Shown: in pieces, positions 12,801-24,269 of the stretch
How positions within the stretch are numbered: position 1 is the stretch's first letter
Layout of the letters: the number at the start of each line of letters is the position of its first letter
Source: Ophiosphaerella korrae
Taxonomy: Eukaryota; Ascomycota; Dothideomycetes; Pleosporales; Phaeosphaeriaceae
DNA: 64,000 nt
Direction: 5' to 3'
Assembly: GCA_028456385.1 (NCBI GenBank)
Contig: JALNQF010000196.1
Coordinates: forward strand, 1 to 64,000
Translations under genes and position numbers: made by a program
The notes under the pieces: model-generated
Databases searched by the model: none
What the model saw: the letters and a program-made list of their open reading frames with translations, nothing else
Told to the model about the DNA's origin: nothing

Positions 12801-15399
12801 GAACTAATATCTATTACTATAGATAGACGCGATATAAGATAAACTACGAAAGGCAACAATCTTTACAAAGTTAGATATCTAGAACGCTTACTACTAAATT
12901 AGAATTAAAGAAGGCGACGAATAGAAAATAGCGTTTAGAATACAATAGAGACTATACAAGTACTTAGTTATACTATTCGGCTTAACAAACGTACTAGCAG
13001 TATTCTAAGAAAGAATTAACATAGTACTAAGAAAGTACTTAGATATATTTATATTTATATACCTAGATAATATCCTAATATTTTTAGAAATAGAGGAAGA
13101 ATACATATAATATATGTATAAGGTACTAGAGAAACTAGTAAAAGCTAAGATATTTCTTAAAATAAGAAAATGCAAGTTCTATATAAAGGAAATAGATTTT
13201 CTAGAGTTTATTATAGAACTAGGAAAAATCAAGATTAATCTAGAAAAGATTAAGTTAATTAACAAATAGCTAACACTAAGAAACCTAAAAGAGGTATAAT
13301 AATTCTATAGACTAGCTAACTTTTATAGGAAGTTAATAGTAGGATAGTCTAAAGATATAGAACTAATTACAAATCTTATAAAGAAAGATACGCTATTTAA
13401 ATAGACAAAGGAATACGACGAGGTATTTAGAAAAATTAAGAAGAAATTTATAGAAAATCTAGTTATTAGAATATACAACCTAGACCTACTAGTAATAGTA
13501 AAAACAGACGCATTAAATTTAGTCTATAGGATAGTACTAATACAAGAAGACCTAGAGACTAAAAAGGAATACTTAGTTAAATACTTCTTTAAGAAAATAA
13601 AGATAGTAGAACTTAACTACCTAATCTACAATAAAGAGATACTAGTAATCTACAAAGTATTTAAGTAATAGAGAGTATACTTATAAGGAGCGAAATATTA
13701 GATAAAGGTCTATATAGACTACAAGAATCTTATAAGATTTATAATAAATAAAGAATTGTTATAATACTATACAAGATAGTAGGAATACTTATTAACGTTT
13801 AATATAGAAATTATATATATAAAAGGGAAAGACAATTAGTTTATAGACGCTCTTAGTAGAAGACTAGACTTATAAGAAGAAGTAAGCGCTACTAGTATAG
13901 TTCTAGTTAAGAACGAAGAAAGATACTTAGTCTTAAATACACCTAAGATAGCTGTAATACTTAAAAGAACAAGTAGCGAGCTAGATAAATAGATTTAGAA
14001 AATAACAAAAGAAGTATCTAAAGAAATAGAGAAATTAGAAATCTAAGAAGGATTTGTACGAGCCTATAGAAGAATATATATTCTAAATAAAATTTAAAGA
14101 GAGTTTATACAATAATTCTATAAATTGCTAGTATATAGTTACTAAGGAATTAAAAAAATATTAGATAGGCTACTATAAGACTACTACATTCTAAAAGCAA
14201 GATAATTAGTAATAGAAGTACTACAAGACTATATAGAATACTACAAGAATAAGTATAATAGATACGTACTATATAGAATGTTACAACTAGTAGAAATACT
14301 AGAGCAACTATAGAGAGTTATTACGATAGACTTTATTACAAAACTACTAAAGTCTAAGGACCTAATATTAGGAGTTAAATATAATAGAATTATAACTATA
14401 GTAGATAAACTTATAAAGTATACGTACTTTAGACTATATAAAGAGAAAAGCGGGATAGAGGTTGCTATATACTAGGTTCTAGGAACTATAATTAGTTAAT
14501 ATAGACTACTAGACAAGATTATTATAGATAGAGATATACGATTTACATCGAAACTATAGAGAATAATAATAGTATAATTAGGAATATAATATACAATATC
14601 TATAGTATATTAACTATAGATAGATAGATAGTTAGAACGAATAAATTAGATAGTAGAACAATACCTAAGATACTACTTTAACTATAACTAGAACAATTAG
14701 GTATAGCTACTACCTATAGTATAGTTAGCATACAACAGCGCAAAGAATATAGTAATAGGAGTATTACCTTTCTTTATAAATTATAGATTTAAGCCTAATA
14801 TATATTAGACACTAAGGAATTAAATATCTTAGTTTCTAAGAGGAGAAAACTTCGCTAATAGACTTAAAGATATACACGACTAACTAAGATAGGATATAGA
14901 ATTCCTATATAATTAGATAGCAAAGTACTATAATAAGAAGTATAAAAAGGGACCTTAATTTAGAGAAAGAGAAAAAGTATAGTTAGTACGTAAGAATATT
15001 AAGAGTAAATAACTAAGTTTAAAACTAGACTACGTTAAGATAAGACTATACAAAATTAAGAAAGAAGTTATACTAGTTATATTTAGATTAAAGCTACTAA
15101 ACAAGATAAAGATATACTTAATATTCTACGTAGCTCTACTAGAACAAGTACTATAGAATATAGAACTACTAGTATATAAAGTAGATACGTATAGAGAATA
15201 AGAAGAATAGGAAGTTAAAGAAATCCTATAGTACTAGTTCTATAATAGAAGAAACTACTACTTAGTAGAATAGATAGGTAAGGACGAGAAAGGGCAACTA
15301 TAGGAAAAAATATAGGAACTAGAGGATAATCTTAATTACTCTAAGAAACTAGAGGACTTCTAAAGTTAAAACCCTCTAGAACGCCTAGCAGCGAATTAA

Positions 15400-15890
15400 G
15401 AGAACTAACGTTACTACTGCTAGATAGAGAGACGATAGGATTACTTAATATAGGATCTACTACAACAATAAACGCCTTATCTAAGTCTAGCTTAGCTTCT
15501 AGAGCTACTAACTATTTAGCTAATTTCTTATTATTTAAGGCTTTTATCTTACAAAGGCGAGAGAGATAAGCTTAATTCTTTACTAGCTTACTTTGCGTAA
15601 GCTCCTAGATCTACTTACACTTAGCTTTAGCCTCTACAATTTAAGATAGTAATTTCTCTTAAGTCTAGTTAATAGCTTTCCCTATTATTATTAAGCCTAG
15701 ACGCAAGAATAAGTGTAATAAACGTATACTTAGAAAGAGAAATACTAGACACGTTATAAGAACTACGTATATTTGTACAAATATACGCCTTATAAGCTCT
15801 ACTATTATTTATAGAAATAATATAAAGAAGAGACTTAGAGTTTAACTTAGGAGAAGTATAACAAGAATAAGGAAACATTTTAATACTATT
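15400..15890 (-). other. Conserved antisense reading frame in the pol-3'LTR spacer, copy 2
   Basis: Same location and reading as in copy 1: with stops taken as mutated Gln, the minus strand gives IVEAKAKCKQIQELTQSK followed by KALNNKKLAKQLVALEAK. A different minus-strand frame is open for 69 codons at 15669-15878, the only open frame above 60 codons in the repeat block. A short 69-codon frame in such DNA can arise by chance. Confidence 0.35.
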
Positions 15891-16040
15891 GCGTAATACG
15901 CAATTAGTAAGAAAGTAGTAATAACGTGTAGATAAAATAGGTATAAGAGAGGATAAAGAACTCTATATTAATAAAGAAACTAGATTAATAACCTTAGCTC
16001 TAGAATAGATAAACTAGGACCTACCTAGAGGAGAAGATAG

Positions 16041-16468
16041 TGTTATAGGTGTAATAGAAGAAATCAAGATAGAGCTAATTAGTCCTAATTTAAATGCTAA
16101 CAAACTATAAGACGAGCAAGGTAACGATCTTAATTAGGAGACTACATATAACTAGGACACCTAGGGTAATCTATAATCTATAGACTCTTAGCATTAATAG
16201 ATTATAGATTAAGATAATTTATAATCTACCTCTCTTAGTAACTATAGATTATAGATTACAATAAGTATATAGTTAGTAGAATATATATTGTTAGGATAGT
16301 ATTAGTAATTTAATCTATTAACTATAGAACGCTAGTATAAGATAGTTGCAAAACATCTTCTACTATTTATAGTTATTATAGATCCTAACACAAGCTTTTA
16401 TTATTATCTCTTAATCTACTAACCTCCTAATATAGGTGCCTGTAGTCGACGATAGGCAGCTTGTTATA
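16041..16468 (+). repeat. 3' LTR of retrotransposon copy 2
   Basis: It starts TGTTATAGGTG directly after a purine-rich tract (GAGGAGAAGATAG) and ends CTTGTTATA. The target duplication TATCT follows at 16469-16473. Confidence 0.9.
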
Positions 16469-16473
16469 TATCT

Positions 16474-17065
16474 TCTAGCTACCTCTTAATATTAGTTAAT
16501 TGTTCTACTCTATTTTAGTTAAGATCTAGCTACTCTAATATAAGAACAAGGGGCTTAAAGAGGTACTAGCTACTAAAAAGAAGTATAGTAAACTTCTTAA
16601 TCTTTAATAATACTAAGAGTATTATAGTAAAGCTATAATCTAGTTACTAAAGAAGGTTAGAGAAGTACGTACTTATAAGAGAGTAATAGAGCGTAAGAAG
16701 AGAGAGCTATAACTCTAAAAAGCTAAGAGATCTAAGCTTAAAAAGGCTACAAAGCTATATAAGCTTAAGATAGCTAAGGAGAGGCGTATAGTAAGAGAGG
16801 TAGCTAAGGTAGTAAGAGAGAAGGAGAAAGCTAATTAGGTAGCTAAGCAAGCTTACAAGAAAGAGGCTTAAAATGCTAAAAAAGCTCTCTAACTACCCTA
16901 AAAGAGAAAGAGGAAAGCTTTACGTACGCCTACCTAGAAGAACAAGCGTAGGAAATAGGTAGTTAATGCTGTAGGTAGTAGGGAGTCCCTAGGAGCTGCA
17001 TTAGCAGCTCTACTTAAAACTACGCGCTCTAGCCGCAACACCAACCTTCTAAAGAAATTTAGATA
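16474..17065 (+). pseudogene. C-terminal remnant of a pogo/Fot1-type DNA transposase
   Basis: From about 16,660 the plus strand reads, with in-frame stops at former Gln codons, as a long Lys/Arg/Glu-rich helical tail (ERKKREL, KAKRSKLKKATKL, KERRIVREVAKVVREKEK), then KRKRKALRTP, and ends near 17,065 with RSSRNTNLLKKFR and a stop. This layout of charged tail, basic KRKA block and final R-x-RN-x-N-L-x-KK-[FY] is what I know from C-termini of fungal Fot1/pogo (Tc1-mariner group) transposases. The catalytic DDE domain is not visible; LTR copy 2 appears to have inserted upstream of or within it. Family call moderate, decay certain. Confidence 0.6.
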
Positions 17066-17646
17066 GTACAAATTAATCGCATAGGTCTATTTTATACTCT
17101 ACTACAAAATCTTATAATAATAGCTATTGTAAGTGGCTCAAAAGCTTTATTTTTAAATGAGCTGTTATGGTGTTGGGTGGCTCATCACGCGAATGGGCTC
17201 ATCACGCGCACGGACATGTTATGCGCCCGGTCCACGTGCCGAATGCGAAAATCGTTAGGGGTAATGTCAATTCACCAAGCACTGTGCCTGGTTAGCTCGC
17301 GGCGCCTCATCGTAAGAATTATTGCTCGCCCTAAAATAATCAAGTCGGCTCGACTTGCTGCAGCCAAGGTGGGTCAAATCGAAATTACTGCTTCGCATTT
17401 TCGCATTTGGCACTAGATAGGAAATTCAGCGAGTCGCTCATTCCTCGCCCACCACTCACGTACCAAGGTGGCTTGCCGAGATCGTCGTGCTATTTTATCA
17501 TCCCTGGTTGCACACCGTTGAACCCTTACTCATTGCTTCGGCCGTGATGTGTATTTGAACACTACGACGGTCGTGTGAAGCATTCCCATGTTCCGGCTAT
17601 CAGACTCGTCCAAACTTACTGCTCGCTGCAGCTTTGATCGATCAAC
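17066..17646. other. Transition from AT-rich repeat to normal composition, no gene
   Basis: AT-rich composition ends abruptly just after the transposase remnant; by about 17,180 the DNA is balanced. A short direct repeat GGCTCATCACGCG occurs twice (about 17,180-17,214) and could include the right terminal repeat of the pogo-like element, but without its left end this is a guess. No gene is evident before 17,647. Confidence 0.45.
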
Positions 17647-20376
17647 ATGGTTTCTCTTCAGGACCTGACGGTAGGTCAGGTTTCTGGTATGATAGCTGCT
17701 GCTGTCTTCATCGGTAAGGAATCTTTTCCGCTTCCGTTTGCAAAGTTACTGACGTTGTGCTGCAGTTCAGTTCTTAGTTCCTATTGCGTTACCGGTCATT
17801 CTCCTCGGCTTGCTTCGACCTCGATCAGCAATTGTTACAGAGAGTGCAGTATCTTGGTATATTGACTTGCGGTTACTTATGGTCTGGGAGGAGGAGGACT
17901 CACAAGCGACAGGTCCGTCATTGGAATATTCCTACATAATTCACTATGGCCTCTTTTTCTCCGAGCCGACTCCGCAGCGACTACGGCGGCAGGCAAGTCG
18001 GTGCTGTTAATATCGTTCTTCAAAACGTTCATGATGGTGCTTATTGCTGTCGCTGCAGTCGTTACTCCCCTTGGTCTCTATGAAGGGATAGTGCCGGAGC
18101 CTGCTATAGAGACCACGCCCTTTCACTACATCAAAGATATGACACCTATGGGCTACGGAACGCCGCCACGAATGAACAACACGTGGAGTAGAATTTGCGG
18201 ATATGTCGCGATTGTGCCTTGTCCCAATGACAATAACGACGCCATCGTTGTCGAGAACAAATCCATGATCTCTGTTGATTACAAACAGGGATGGTACGAC
18301 ACACAAGTGCCACAGAAGGTCATCGACGTCTTCCAAAGTGGTGCAATAGATATCGGTAGAGCTATTTCGAGCTTGTTTGATATCCAGTACAGGAGCTACA
18401 TCAAAGGCATGATCGACGACAACAAACGCAAAAATTCTGGACCTAAAGTCGACAACGGGACAGCACGCATGGTTGGCACTTATCAGCCATTGTCTAGTCT
18501 TGTACTCAATGATGATATTATCACAGTGGAAGGTCTCGTTGTAGACATGAAAAACGGCGGTATTGGATTCCGGAATCACAGTGCTCCTCCTTGGAATGAG
18601 TTTGGGAGTGTGTGGACCGAGGACCTTTTATTCATTGAGCCCGAGACGGTTTGCGTTGACACAAACCTCACCTTAGACTTTCAGATTGCTAGTACTTCAA
18701 CAGAAAATCTATTGGCAAAAAACAGCATCATCAAGCCCGAGCTTGTTGATCATGGTGGATTCGCTAACCTGAATAAAACATACCCAGCCTGGAATGTAGG
18801 AAATTTGCAGGCAGATCCTTCTCTCTGGTACCGTGCATACAGGGCGGCGTGGCTCACAAATGCTTATACCATGGCCTACATGAATGTTACAAATCTGTCG
18901 AACGAAACAACCCAGATGAAAGCCTTCTCGTATCTGAATTCTACAATGGGCAAGGCATTTCCCTTATACTTTCCAGATGGAAAGACGGCGGTCAGTGCCA
19001 ATTTTATGAAACCAAGCTCCCTTACTATTTCCACCAGTTTTGGTGACTTCCTGAGTGGCACCGAGGGGACATCAAATATTTCTAAAATTGGAAATGGCAC
19101 CAATACATACAACTTCACGGCTTCGCTTCCCATCTATTCTAACCCATTTGGCATCAACAGCACTCAGTGGGCGAGCATTGGTAAATCACAGCTCACTCTT
19201 TAGTAGTTGCTCGGCTAACAAAACGTTATAGACACGTTATGCAGAGGCCAAGGAGGCGCAGACCGCGCCAACATCACCAATATCGTCTCGAAATGTGGGT
19301 TTCTGTATGGTGGTTCTCGGCGCAAAGATGGAAGTAACTCGTCCCTGTTCGACCCCGGATCTGCCTGGACGCTACCCATGTACTCATGCATGTCTACCGC
19401 TAAAGCAACCATCAAAACAGTTTCTTTTAGGTTCAACGGAACGAGGGATGATCTGTCTGGCCTCAAAGTCGTCTCCCTGGTAGACAAAATTTATGCAAAT
19501 GAGGACTCTAAACCCTTATGGGGCGTAGAACAGAGCGACATGTTGCTCAAAGATGGTGGGCCACTCTGGGGTCTTGTCTCTAAGGATAGCGAAAAGAAAC
19601 TCAACCTCTCTACCGTGAGAAAAGAGTCGCTATACCTTCCTGGAAGAGACCCGTATATAACTACTCGGAACATCCCGGGCGCGGACTTCGCAGCAATTGC
19701 CCTGCGAATGGCGTATGAGACTGGGACTTCATCAGCAGTGTCCATTGTGGATTACTCCGGCCGGGCCAATCTTGCCATGTACAAGAAGTGGCAGGAACTT
19801 TCTCAGCGGCCAGAGACTTCGGCAAAGATTCTGAACTTGATTTGGACCGACATTGCCGCCAACATGGTGGTCGGAACGAAAGGCTTGCAGCCCAACGAAA
19901 ACGAGAAGCGCAAACGTGACGATGCTACCAACCAACATTCGAGGGCACCGCTCGTCGTTAAATACACACGCCGGGTAAAGTATAAATTTGCCTACGGCAT
20001 TCCCGCATTCGTTGCTCTCGTCCTATTTATAGCTTCCTCTGCTTCCACTCTCTTCTTCATGCTCTTCGCTGGGGCAAAGCCTTCAACAATGCGCACATTC
20101 CTTCAGCACACCTCCGCTGGGCGATTTCTTACCTCGCAGACAGGTCGTGCTGGGCATTTAACGCCGACCAGCTATGGTGGCCATCCGCCGGTGCCATCGC
20201 ACAATGATTGTTACTCGAACGCTCCTACAGCTGTGTGGGCTAAAGGAGTCGGCCAGCAAAAATATACGCTAGGTGCAGAAGGTTGGGTGAAGAATATTGA
20301 TCATGTTCCAGGGTATGAGTTGAAGGCTGGTACGAATGTTAGCTATGCGCCTGTGCCTAATCCTCATGGCTATTAG
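17647..20376 (+). CDS. Large fungal plasma-membrane/ectodomain protein of unknown function
   Basis: Four exons give 858 aa: 17647-17713, 17766-17856, 17907-19180, 19232-20376. The introns are 50-52 bp, the last with GCTAAC and TTATAG; every junction keeps phase. Hydrophobic segments lie at about residues 11-40 and 86-108 near the N-terminus and about 728-757 near the C-terminus. Between them is a long domain with many N-x-S/T sequons, so I infer a glycosylated ectodomain anchored at both ends. The stretch VTPLGLYEGI followed by FHYIKDMTPMGYGTPPR is familiar from uncharacterised fungal proteins of this type. No catalytic motif is visible. The start lies 7 bp after a TCGATCGATC-type context and gives an immediate hydrophobic segment. 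It is the first intact gene beside the RIP block. Confidence 0.82.
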
Positions 20377-21052
20377 CAGATCCCCCTAGATACTGGTGGT
20401 GGGAGTTTGTCAGTGCCCAACAACAATATTCAATATTGGTTAAAGGCACGATACCCAAACCATTGCTTGGGGTCCTATGCACGATGCGAGTTAGCAAGTT
20501 CTCGTCGGGTAACTCTAGTTTAGTGGCGTTCTCGCATGCTATCTTCATAACTCATATCTCGTATTTAATATACACACTAGAGTTTCCTGTTCTCCTTTGT
20601 TGATACTATTTCTTCCCGCTGGTTACTTCATTTGACTGATACGTCTATGTAACGCAAATTACTCCCTTGATTGTCATCACGAAGTTGAAGGCACACGTAC
20701 AGCTTTTTGACGCTTTGCACAGCGACGGAGTTTGCAGTCTTTTTCGAAGGTATTTTGACTGGATTATCGTCAGGATCTCCTGCGCATCAGCAAAGGAGTC
20801 ATTGTGACGGCGTGTTCGTGCCAATGCATAAAATGACGATGTCCAAACGGGCCCCAATTTGCTATAGTCTGGTTAGAGGAAGTTGACTCCAATTGTAGGT
20901 GCACGTCGAGCCCGCAACCGAGGCCAATCTCACGTCGAACACAATTTTTAGTCGCGCTCTTCAAGGTCAAGGGCGTTGGAGATGGCAATGTGGATTTAAA
21001 GTGTAGAGATTACAATTTGTCGCAGTACTCATATACCATTTCCGACTGAATG
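20377..21052. other. Intergenic, no gene recognised
   Basis: Convergent spacer of 676 bp between the membrane protein gene and the proline-rich gene. It holds both 3' regions; short minus-strand frames around 20,645-20,988 have no family resemblance and no consistent structure. Confidence 0.5.
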
Positions 21053-21769
21053 TTACTTCTGCTGTCTCTTTCGATACTCTAACTCTACTTCGTCGATTGG
21101 AGCCTTATGAGTTCCTGTTCCGCGACCACAAATGAACCCATCGAAGTCCGGTGTTATTACTCTCCCCCATTCATATCCATTAGTACACCTGCCGACCTTT
21201 TCGACAACCTTGGCAAGAATTTTATTCTCTCCAACTAACTCTCCTGCAGCAAAGGATAACGGGGGTTTGGTTGCTGGGTCTAACGACTCTAGTACTGGTT
21301 CAAAGCCTCGGTCTTCTGGCTCACGTTCTGATGGTTGTTTAACGACCTGAGACAGTGGCTCTGGATCTTGTGGTGGAGGTGGTTTGGCCGCTTCCTCCAC
21401 AGGAGGAGGTGGTTGTGCAGCTTCCTGTTCAATAGGTAGAAAAGTAGGAGGGGAAGTTGGAGCAGGTAGCTCTGGACCCAGCTTCTTCGTAAGCCTCTCT
21501 ACAAAATCCTTTGTTACTTGCTGCGCTGTTTCCAAAGCCATCTCTCGCAAGGCAAGATCGAGCTCATAAGGTTGCACTTCAGATAGCGGCTCGATCGAGA
21601 GGGATCGTTCGATCTCACTTCGTTGAGCGGATTGTTGAAGGGCTCCAAGGTGGGTAGCAAAGAGCAACGAGAATTTATCTAGAAGGGTGCTGGAAGTCGA
21701 CATGGGTGTGACGATATGGAGACCGATTGGAACTTGAATGTTGAAGATATGGTAGTTAGCAGCGCTCAT
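21053..21769 (-). CDS. Hypothetical proline-rich protein, 238 aa
   Basis: A single uninterrupted frame. The N-terminal 100 residues are mixed and partly helical (ALREMALETAQQVTKDFVERL). The middle is Pro/Glu-rich with PPPP runs (about residues 105-140). The C-terminal 60 residues are compact, with CTNGYEWGRVITPDFDGFICGRGTGTHK, then a basic end. There is no signal peptide and no membrane segment. A TATA-like GTATATATAAGG on the minus strand at about 21,895-21,906, some 130 bp before the ATG, supports a real promoter. Family not recognised. Confidence 0.6.
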   Translation of the reverse strand: MSAANYHIFNIQVPIGLHIVTPMSTSSTLLDKFSLLFATHLGALQQSAQRSEIERSLSIEPLSEVQPYELDLALREMALETAQQVTKDFVERLTKKLGPELPAPTSPPTFLPIEQEAAQPPPPVEEAAKPPPPQDPEPLSQVVKQPSEREPEDRGFEPVLESLDPATKPPLSFAAGELVGENKILAKVVEKVGRCTNGYEWGRVITPDFDGFICGRGTGTHKAPIDEVELEYRKRQQK

Positions 21770-21893
21770 GGTGAATAAATTTCTAGGGGAACAAGGCTAT
21801 GAGCTTGAAAAAGACAAAAGGATAGCGGAGCTCTGGTATCGGAAGGACAATTCAGGTGAGGAAGTTGAAGAACGGGATGTTGGAAAAGAACGC

Positions 21894-21906
21894 TGCCTTA
21901 TATATA
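21894..21906 (-). promoter_or_regulatory. Candidate TATA box of the proline-rich gene
   Basis: Minus-strand GTATATATAAGGC lies about 125-137 bp upstream of the ATG at 21,769. It is the clearest TATA-like element in an otherwise balanced-composition promoter. Confidence 0.4.
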
Positions 21907-23498
21907 CTTTGTGACTCTGGTGAAGATAATGCTCAAGTACACCTTAGCGACTGGAATGGCCCGCATGGGGTGCTGAGAATGCGGACGCGTCTAATCAGCT
22001 CAAAGCAGATGGCGAATGTTGTATCTCGATGAGGTGTTCCTCGCACAGCCTACACTCTCTACTTCGCATTCGAGACCTCAAGTTACTGATGATACAATGC
22101 ATGATGCATGACCTCGCGGAAGTTGCTATTCAGCCTGCCGCCCTCGTTTAGTTTATCTTATCTGGGAAGGTTCTCCAGAGACTATATCCCAAGAGAATGG
22201 TTAACCACACCTAACCACGCAGCCCTGTAGGTAACGAGCAGAATACTCAGCTGATGTCGGGCATTCCGATTAACAGTGGCGAAAAGTTTGCGGAAGGCAG
22301 AAGAAACGCGGCTGACTAGTTTTAATGTTCCTCACGCCTTGGCAACATATCCCCATAGGTGAGTGGCGGGAATTTGACAGGATGCATGACGTTCCACGAC
22401 AGGATGCATGGAACCGTCACCAATAGGATTTATAACTCTAAACTCCATTATTTATCAGCACGTATATCAGTGAGCAAAGTGCAGTTGCTGCGCTGGGATG
22501 ATCACTACATATTTTATCATGCAACTCTTGCATTGTGTATGCTTTACTACAAGTTAGCTCCGATTCTCCGGTTAGGAAAGTATAGCTGAGGTTTTAGTGC
22601 ATGGTACAAGTTACACAGTCGCGACAATCAAGCAAAGCTAGAAATCAGCACATATGGCATAGTCTTCAGATTACCCTAAGGTGACTACGTTAATATTCAT
22701 CATGTTCGAAGCCAACTTACCCTGTATTCGCAACAGTTGGGAGAAGCCTAAATAGAAGAAAAGAATCGTAGGAGAGGACAAGGCACACCACCAGCTCTTT
22801 TCGATATGTGATCGAAAGTGGATGATTCTAGTAACAAATCATCGCCGGCACACTCTTTTTGGCCCCCACTGTGCTTCGCCATGTCAGTGTATACGTCACC
22901 AGGTAGAGCCAGGCATCAGTATGAGCCCCATAAGTGGTTCAAACCTATATTCATGCAAGCTGATTTCGCAAATCGCCAAGTTACATACTTGCGCCAAGAT
23001 ACAAAAGCTTCCAGACAGTCGGCGTTGTTAACGTAAAAGGAAAATGGGGGCCAAACTATATTACCGGCATGGGAGGTGGAGCTTCGTGCAGATCGGAAAA
23101 TCCATAGCTTCGAAGCATATGCAATGCATTTCCGAAAGCATAACTGGGATGGTTGGGATGGTCGGTATGCAGTCTTTCAGACATTTGGCAACCAGTCGCA
23201 TATGACACTGATATGACAGGGACTGCAGGAGGCACTGATGGCCAAAATTGGAGCTTCTCGGAAGAACAGTGAATAGGGTGACCGAAAGAAATGCACCTTC
23301 GTAAGGATGCGCTTTATGCGCTTGATAATATCCAAGACTTGTGGCATATGCAGGATCATACCAACTCGTCTCTGCTTACAATGTATAGATCATAGTTTCA
23401 ATTGGACTAAATCGTAATAATATCTGAATTTGATCACGTCTAGCACCCCCCCTTATCTTAACTTTGAGTGTTGCACACATGGGAAGTGTGTGACGCCC
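21907..23498. other. Intergenic, no gene recognised
   Basis: About 1.6 kb upstream of the proline-rich gene and downstream of the minus-strand lectin gene. Only short, unconvincing frames occur on either strand. It contains repeated short words such as GGATGCATG (about 22,380-22,410) but no repeat array. Confidence 0.45.
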
Positions 23499-24269
23499 TT
23501 AACCACTGGACATACCATTCTGCCACATGATTGCTTTCCTCAGGGATTCGTTTGGGTTGGTGATGTGACTTCTTTCATATGGATAGTTGCCGATTATGTT
23601 ATATACCTGAGAGATGTTCATTGTGTAATACTTCAGCATCTCTCTAAGCCAATCTCTGTTTTTATTGAGATCTGCATCCTCATCGTCGGCGTTCAATTCT
23701 GCAGCATCTGAAACAGGAGGTCAACTGAAGAGTCATCTAGCACAATAGAGGGTCTCTTACCGCCGAAGATGTGAAACCTCCATTGCTGTTGCATGGAACC
23801 ACGAGTGTAGTAGTCACCATCAACAATGCTACCATCGGGGCCCAACGCTCGCAGAGCAATTTCTGCTCCATTCTGAATGAAAGTGGTTAAGGCCCTAGAA
23901 AAGACAAGAATATTAGTTTCAAAATTTGCGCCATACTAGGTTTATTTTTACTCACCAGGACTGATCGTTTTGGAACCTCCACCATTGTCGTTGGTCATTC
24001 CTATTGAGCGGTTTTAGAGTAATAGTAAGCCCACCGGGTGCTTGGAGGGAAAGAGCAAGATTATATTTCTCATTATAAATCAAATAAGCCGAATTATCGA
24101 CAGATTCCACCCGGAAGGTTGTATTGCTCGAAACTTTCAGGAAGCCGGCACGGCTAGTAGGAGCCTCTATCTTAGCTCTTCCTGTCGCTGGATCACAGGC
24201 CAAGAAAGCAGTGGCGGTAGTGTTTGAAGCACTGGTAATGAAGTAATATCCGTCTGAAACGGCCATCAT
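23499..24269 (-). CDS. Ricin-B-like beta-trefoil lectin with C-terminal extension (member A)
   Basis: Three exons, 24269-23956, 23894-23761 and 23707-23499, give 218 aa in continuous phase (donors GTGAGT and GTAAGA, acceptors CTAG and TTTCAG). It starts MMAVSDGYYFITSASNTT, and the first 150 residues form three trefoil-like repeats, two of which close with Gln-x-Trp (QRQWWRF, QQQWRF), the ricin-B hallmark. The last 65 residues (DWLREMLKYYTMN..., IIGNYPYE) form a separate domain shared with the divergent neighbour at 25058-25841 (DML-YFT, IVGYYPFE). It has no signal peptide, so probably a cytosolic sugar-binding protein. The ATG at 24269 was chosen because it aligns with the start of that neighbour. 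Ligand unknown. Confidence 0.75.

Larger units (their letters stand above)
9448..16468 (+). mobile_element. Ty3/Gypsy chromovirus LTR retrotransposon, copy 2 (RIP-inactivated)
   Basis: 7021 bp with 428-bp LTRs (9448-9875, 16041-16468) and the target duplication TATCT (9443-9447, 16469-16473). Reading through stops gives, in order: gag; two CCHC knuckles near 10,850-10,960 with several Cys now Tyr; a protease with INSRAT at 12151-12168 (DSGAT expected); reverse transcriptase with YLDN at 13060-13071; RNase H with a TDA motif near 13,505; integrase; and a chromodomain near 15,175-15,365. The integrase acidic triad is still legible: IDF near 14,325, DRD near 14,525, and the Glu of LERIN near 14,635. 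The chromodomain marks a chromovirus, a lineage whose integrase can target heterochromatin. The element is dead through stops and lost active-site residues. It lacks the nested element of copy 1. Confidence 0.93.

Noticed and set aside
18007..18579. 190-codon minus-strand frame
   Set aside because: It lies wholly antisense to exon 3 of the membrane protein gene and lacks any protein-like pattern.
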